NCBI GenBank assembly: GCA_023428585.1
Contig: JAEYXG010000356.1
Span: 1-8,582 of the forward strand
Direction of reading: 5' to 3'
From: Bacteroidota bacterium
GTDB taxonomy: Bacteria > Bacteroidota > Bacteroidia > Bacteroidales > Lentimicrobiaceae
Length of the DNA stretch: 8,582 nucleotides
A program made the position numbers and the translations under genes. Each line of letters begins with the position of its first letter. Position 1 is the first letter of the stretch. Below the pieces are notes generated by a model. That model worked only from the letters and a program-made list of their open reading frames with translations. It did no database searches and was not told the DNA's origin. This document shows positions 6,691 to 8,582 of the stretch, one piece after another.

Positions 6691-7014
6691 TAGAATGGAA
6701 TAAACCGCATGATGGCAAATAGTTAAAGTTAATGCCTATTGAAATGCTTTGTTGTAGGGTTAGATGTTTCCTATTTCTGGATATTAGGAATAGTCAGAAT
6801 AGGAAAGCCCAGGAATAGTAGACTAATTCACTGCACATTTATGATTTAGTGATATCATTGGAAAAGGCTATAAAGCACCTTAAGCCGAGGTATTTGACTG
6901 GAGTAGAACAATAATTGGATTAAGGAAAAGCTATCGTGCGCATGCGATACTAACAAATTTACAGCGCAAGGATAATCAGGTTGCAATAAAAGGAAGTCAA
7001 CGGCTAAAAGCTCA
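6691..7014. other. Convergent intergenic spacer, no gene seen
   Basis: These 324 nt separate the ends of two converging genes. No reading frame with a believable start or family match is present. On the minus strand, the first ~54 codons after the response regulator stop are open in one frame, but without a start or recognisable motif. The spacer carries an inverted-repeat cluster at 6767-6820 and an imperfect 18-bp palindrome at 6933-6950. Neither has a T run, so no clear intrinsic terminator serves either gene. Confidence 0.6.
6767..6806. repeat. Inverted repeat (hairpin) in the convergent spacer
   Basis: The left arm TTTCCTATTTCTG (6767-6779) pairs with the right arm CAGAATAGGAAA (6795-6806), 12 base pairs with one extra T, around a 15-nt spacer. 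Within the spacer, TAGGAA (6785-6790) can compete for the same left arm (TTCCTA, 6768-6773), giving an alternative hairpin. AGGAATAGT occurs twice nearby (from 6786 and again near 6812). It may act as a two-way transcript end or RNA-stabilising stem; there is no U tract. Confidence 0.6.
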
Positions 7015-8397
7015 TCACGACTGTTCTTTCACTACCTTTATATTATACTTTTTCATACGACGGATTAGTGAATCACGCGAGATACCCAACATCCGGGCAG
7101 TTAGAATCTGGTTATAGCCACATTCATTGAGAGCATGAAGAATAAGGTTTTGCTCCTGTTCTTCAAGATTCAGAACAACAGGTGTATTGCTTTTATTCTT
7201 CCCGGCCGGCAGGAGCTGGAAGTCGAGGGTGCTTAGCGTTGAGGTGTTGCAGAAAATCATGGCACGCTCAATCATATTACGCAATTCACGAACATTGCCT
7301 GTAAAATTGTATTGGGTAAGTGCTTCTACCAGTTGGGCATTGATCTTAGGAACAGGTTTTTTAAGTCGTTCAGCAAAATAAGTCACAAAGTACCGTAATA
7401 GAGGTTCAATATCTTCAGGGCGTTCACGCAGTGGAGGTATATTAATAGTGATTGTATTGAGTCGGTGGAAGAGGTCAAGTCGGAACTCTTTGTTAGTGAT
7501 AAGTTGCTCTACATTATGGTTGGTAGCGGAAATTATCCTGAAATCAACCTGAATTTCATCAGTTCCACCTACACGCTTAATTTTCTTTTCTTCAATTGCT
7601 CTAAGGAGTTTAGCTTGCAGTGCAAAGGGCATGTCAGCAATTTCATCAAGGAAGAGAGTACCAGTATTGGCAACTTCAAAGTAACCCTTTTTATCAGAAA
7701 CTGCGCCGGTAAAACTACCTTTAACATGGCCAAAGAACTCGCTTTCAAGCAGTGAGTCAGTTACGGCACTACTATTGACTGGAACAAAAGGATTATGTTT
7801 CTGATCACTGGCAAAATGAATAATACGTGCAATAATCTCTTTGCCGGTACCACTTTCGCCTGTAATCAGCACATTAGTATTATTGTATTTGGCAGCAGTG
7901 CTTGCCAGGTTAAGCACTTGTTTTATTGCATTGCTTTCACCGATGAAATTACGGTCAATCAAGCGCTCCAGTTCTGCAGAAATCAAAGAATTTCTATTCT
8001 CCATTTCCTTGAACTGATGGTACATTCTGAGGTATTTTTCGGTTCTTTCAATGGCGAGCTGGATATCAATATGACGGAAGGGTTTACGGAGATAATCTAT
8101 GGCGCCTTCACGCAGAGCCTCAATAACCGTATCTATGTCACCATGACCTGAAATAATGATGACCTCCATTGATGGATACATTTTCTTGACTTGCTTAAGA
8201 ATGTCAATACCACTCATTCCCGGCAGGCGAACATCAAGAATCAGAAGATCATATGGCCTTCTGCGGAGACTGGCAAATCCATCACCGGGAGTTGCTGCAG
8301 TGAAGACCTCAAAATCACGCAATTGGAGGTATTCCTGTAGTTCAAGTGCAAAATCAGTTTCATCATCAAGTATCAGAACCGACAGTTTTTTATTCAT
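7015..8397 (-). CDS. NtrC-family sigma54-dependent response regulator
   Basis: This is a 460-residue transcription activator with three domains in the standard order. The receiver (about 5-120) has the acidic pair D11-D12, phospho-acceptor D55 in LILDVRLPG, S83 and K105 in the KPF motif. The AAA+ sigma54-interaction domain (about 150-380) has Walker A GESGTGKE (180-187), GSFTGA (227-232), which contacts sigma54, Walker B GTLFLDEI (246-253), and the FRLDLFHRL (305-313) and PPLRERPEDI (321-330) motifs. A Fis-type helix-turn-helix lies at about 415-455 (NQILTARMLGISRDSLIRRM). When phosphorylated, such proteins form a ring, hydrolyse ATP and open promoters held by sigma54. The GSFTGA form has Ser for the usual Ala, a conservative change. 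The gene lies downstream of a histidine kinase on the same strand, its likely partner. Its targets are unknown; no clear sigma54 -24/-12 site is seen in the window. Confidence 0.95.
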   Translation of the reverse strand: MNKKLSVLILDDETDFALELQEYLQLRDFEVFTAATPGDGFASLRRRPYDLLILDVRLPGMSGIDILKQVKKMYPSMEVIIISGHGDIDTVIEALREGAIDYLRKPFRHIDIQLAIERTEKYLRMYHQFKEMENRNSLISAELERLIDRNFIGESNAIKQVLNLASTAAKYNNTNVLITGESGTGKEIIARIIHFASDQKHNPFVPVNSSAVTDSLLESEFFGHVKGSFTGAVSDKKGYFEVANTGTLFLDEIADMPFALQAKLLRAIEEKKIKRVGGTDEIQVDFRIISATNHNVEQLITNKEFRLDLFHRLNTITINIPPLRERPEDIEPLLRYFVTYFAERLKKPVPKINAQLVEALTQYNFTGNVRELRNMIERAMIFCNTSTLSTLDFQLLPAGKNKSNTPVVLNLEEQEQNLILHALNECGYNQILTARMLGISRDSLIRRMKKYNIKVVKEQS

Positions 8398-8482
8398 TTT
8401 TCAACAGTTTGGTCAGGTTAGCACCCGATTAAATTTCAATATTTTTATTATTGATATAAATGTATTAAAAGTTTCTGAAAAT

Positions 8483-8490
8483 CAAATGTA
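8483..8490 (-). promoter_or_regulatory. Candidate -7 element before the response regulator gene
   Basis: On the minus strand TACATTTG fits the Bacteroidota TAnnTTTG box fully, about 85 nt before the regulator start and inside the 123-nt gap after the kinase gene. No TTTG lies at the expected distance upstream, so this is half a promoter at best. It could allow the regulator to be expressed apart from the kinase. Confidence 0.2.
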
Positions 8491-8520
8491 TTAGACCCGT
8501 ATAATGAAGATACTGATTGA

Positions 8521-8582
8521 CTATGAAGGTTCAGTGATCTTAACAGGTATTTCAATTTTAACTGTTGTCCCTTCACCGGGAA
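8521..8582 (-). CDS. Sensor histidine kinase, C-terminal 19 codons only
   Basis: The minus strand from the right edge reads PGEGTTVKIEIPVKITEPS and then a TAG stop at 8523-8521. The PGEGTTVKIEIPV pattern is the typical end of a histidine kinase ATP-binding (HATPase_c) domain, the last glycine loop and final beta strand. The gene is cut by the window edge, so its sensor part is unknown. It ends 123 nt before the start of the response regulator gene on the same strand, which supports a kinase-regulator pair. Identification rests on a short stretch plus this context. Confidence 0.75.
   Translation of the reverse strand, partial: PGEGTTVKIEIPVKITEPS

Overview
The window looks like Bacteroidota chromosome, most likely order Bacteroidales or a close relative. 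The DNA is AT-rich. One gene encodes a large secreted protein ending in a type IX secretion (T9SS) type A sorting domain. Another closely resembles Bacteroides serine palmitoyltransferase. Shine-Dalgarno sites are weak or absent, and promoter candidates fit the Bacteroidota TTTG/TAnnTTTG pattern better than the E. coli one.

Layout on the + strand, left to right. (1) The 3' part of a MORN-repeat protein is followed 13 nt later by a DUF6544-like protein, and a good intrinsic terminator closes this pair. (2) Next is the wreck of an ABC-F ATPase gene. It lacks most of NBD1 and the first half of NBD2, and it carries several stops, a frame change and a ruined signature motif. (3) A serine palmitoyltransferase gene and a short-chain dehydrogenase gene follow, 54 nt apart. 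Together they look like the first two steps of sphingolipid base synthesis: serine plus acyl thioester to 3-ketosphinganine, then reduction to sphinganine. A promoter candidate lies in the tail of the dead ABC-F gene. (4) About 460 nt without an intact gene holds what looks like an older decayed reading frame and a weak terminator-like hairpin. (5) A 650-residue T9SS cargo protein has a choice-of-anchor-J domain and a fibronectin-like domain apparently split by a nested beta domain.

On the - strand, converging on the T9SS gene, is a two-component pair. The last 19 codons of a histidine kinase lie at the right edge, followed by a complete NtrC-type sigma54-dependent response regulator (receiver, AAA+, Fis HTH). 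The 324-nt convergent spacer has overlapping inverted repeats.

I see no tRNA, rRNA, CRISPR array, intact insertion sequence or phage gene. No clearly new system is evident. The points most worth following are the tight SPT-SDR pair, the two decayed gene remnants flanking it, and the nested domain in the T9SS protein.
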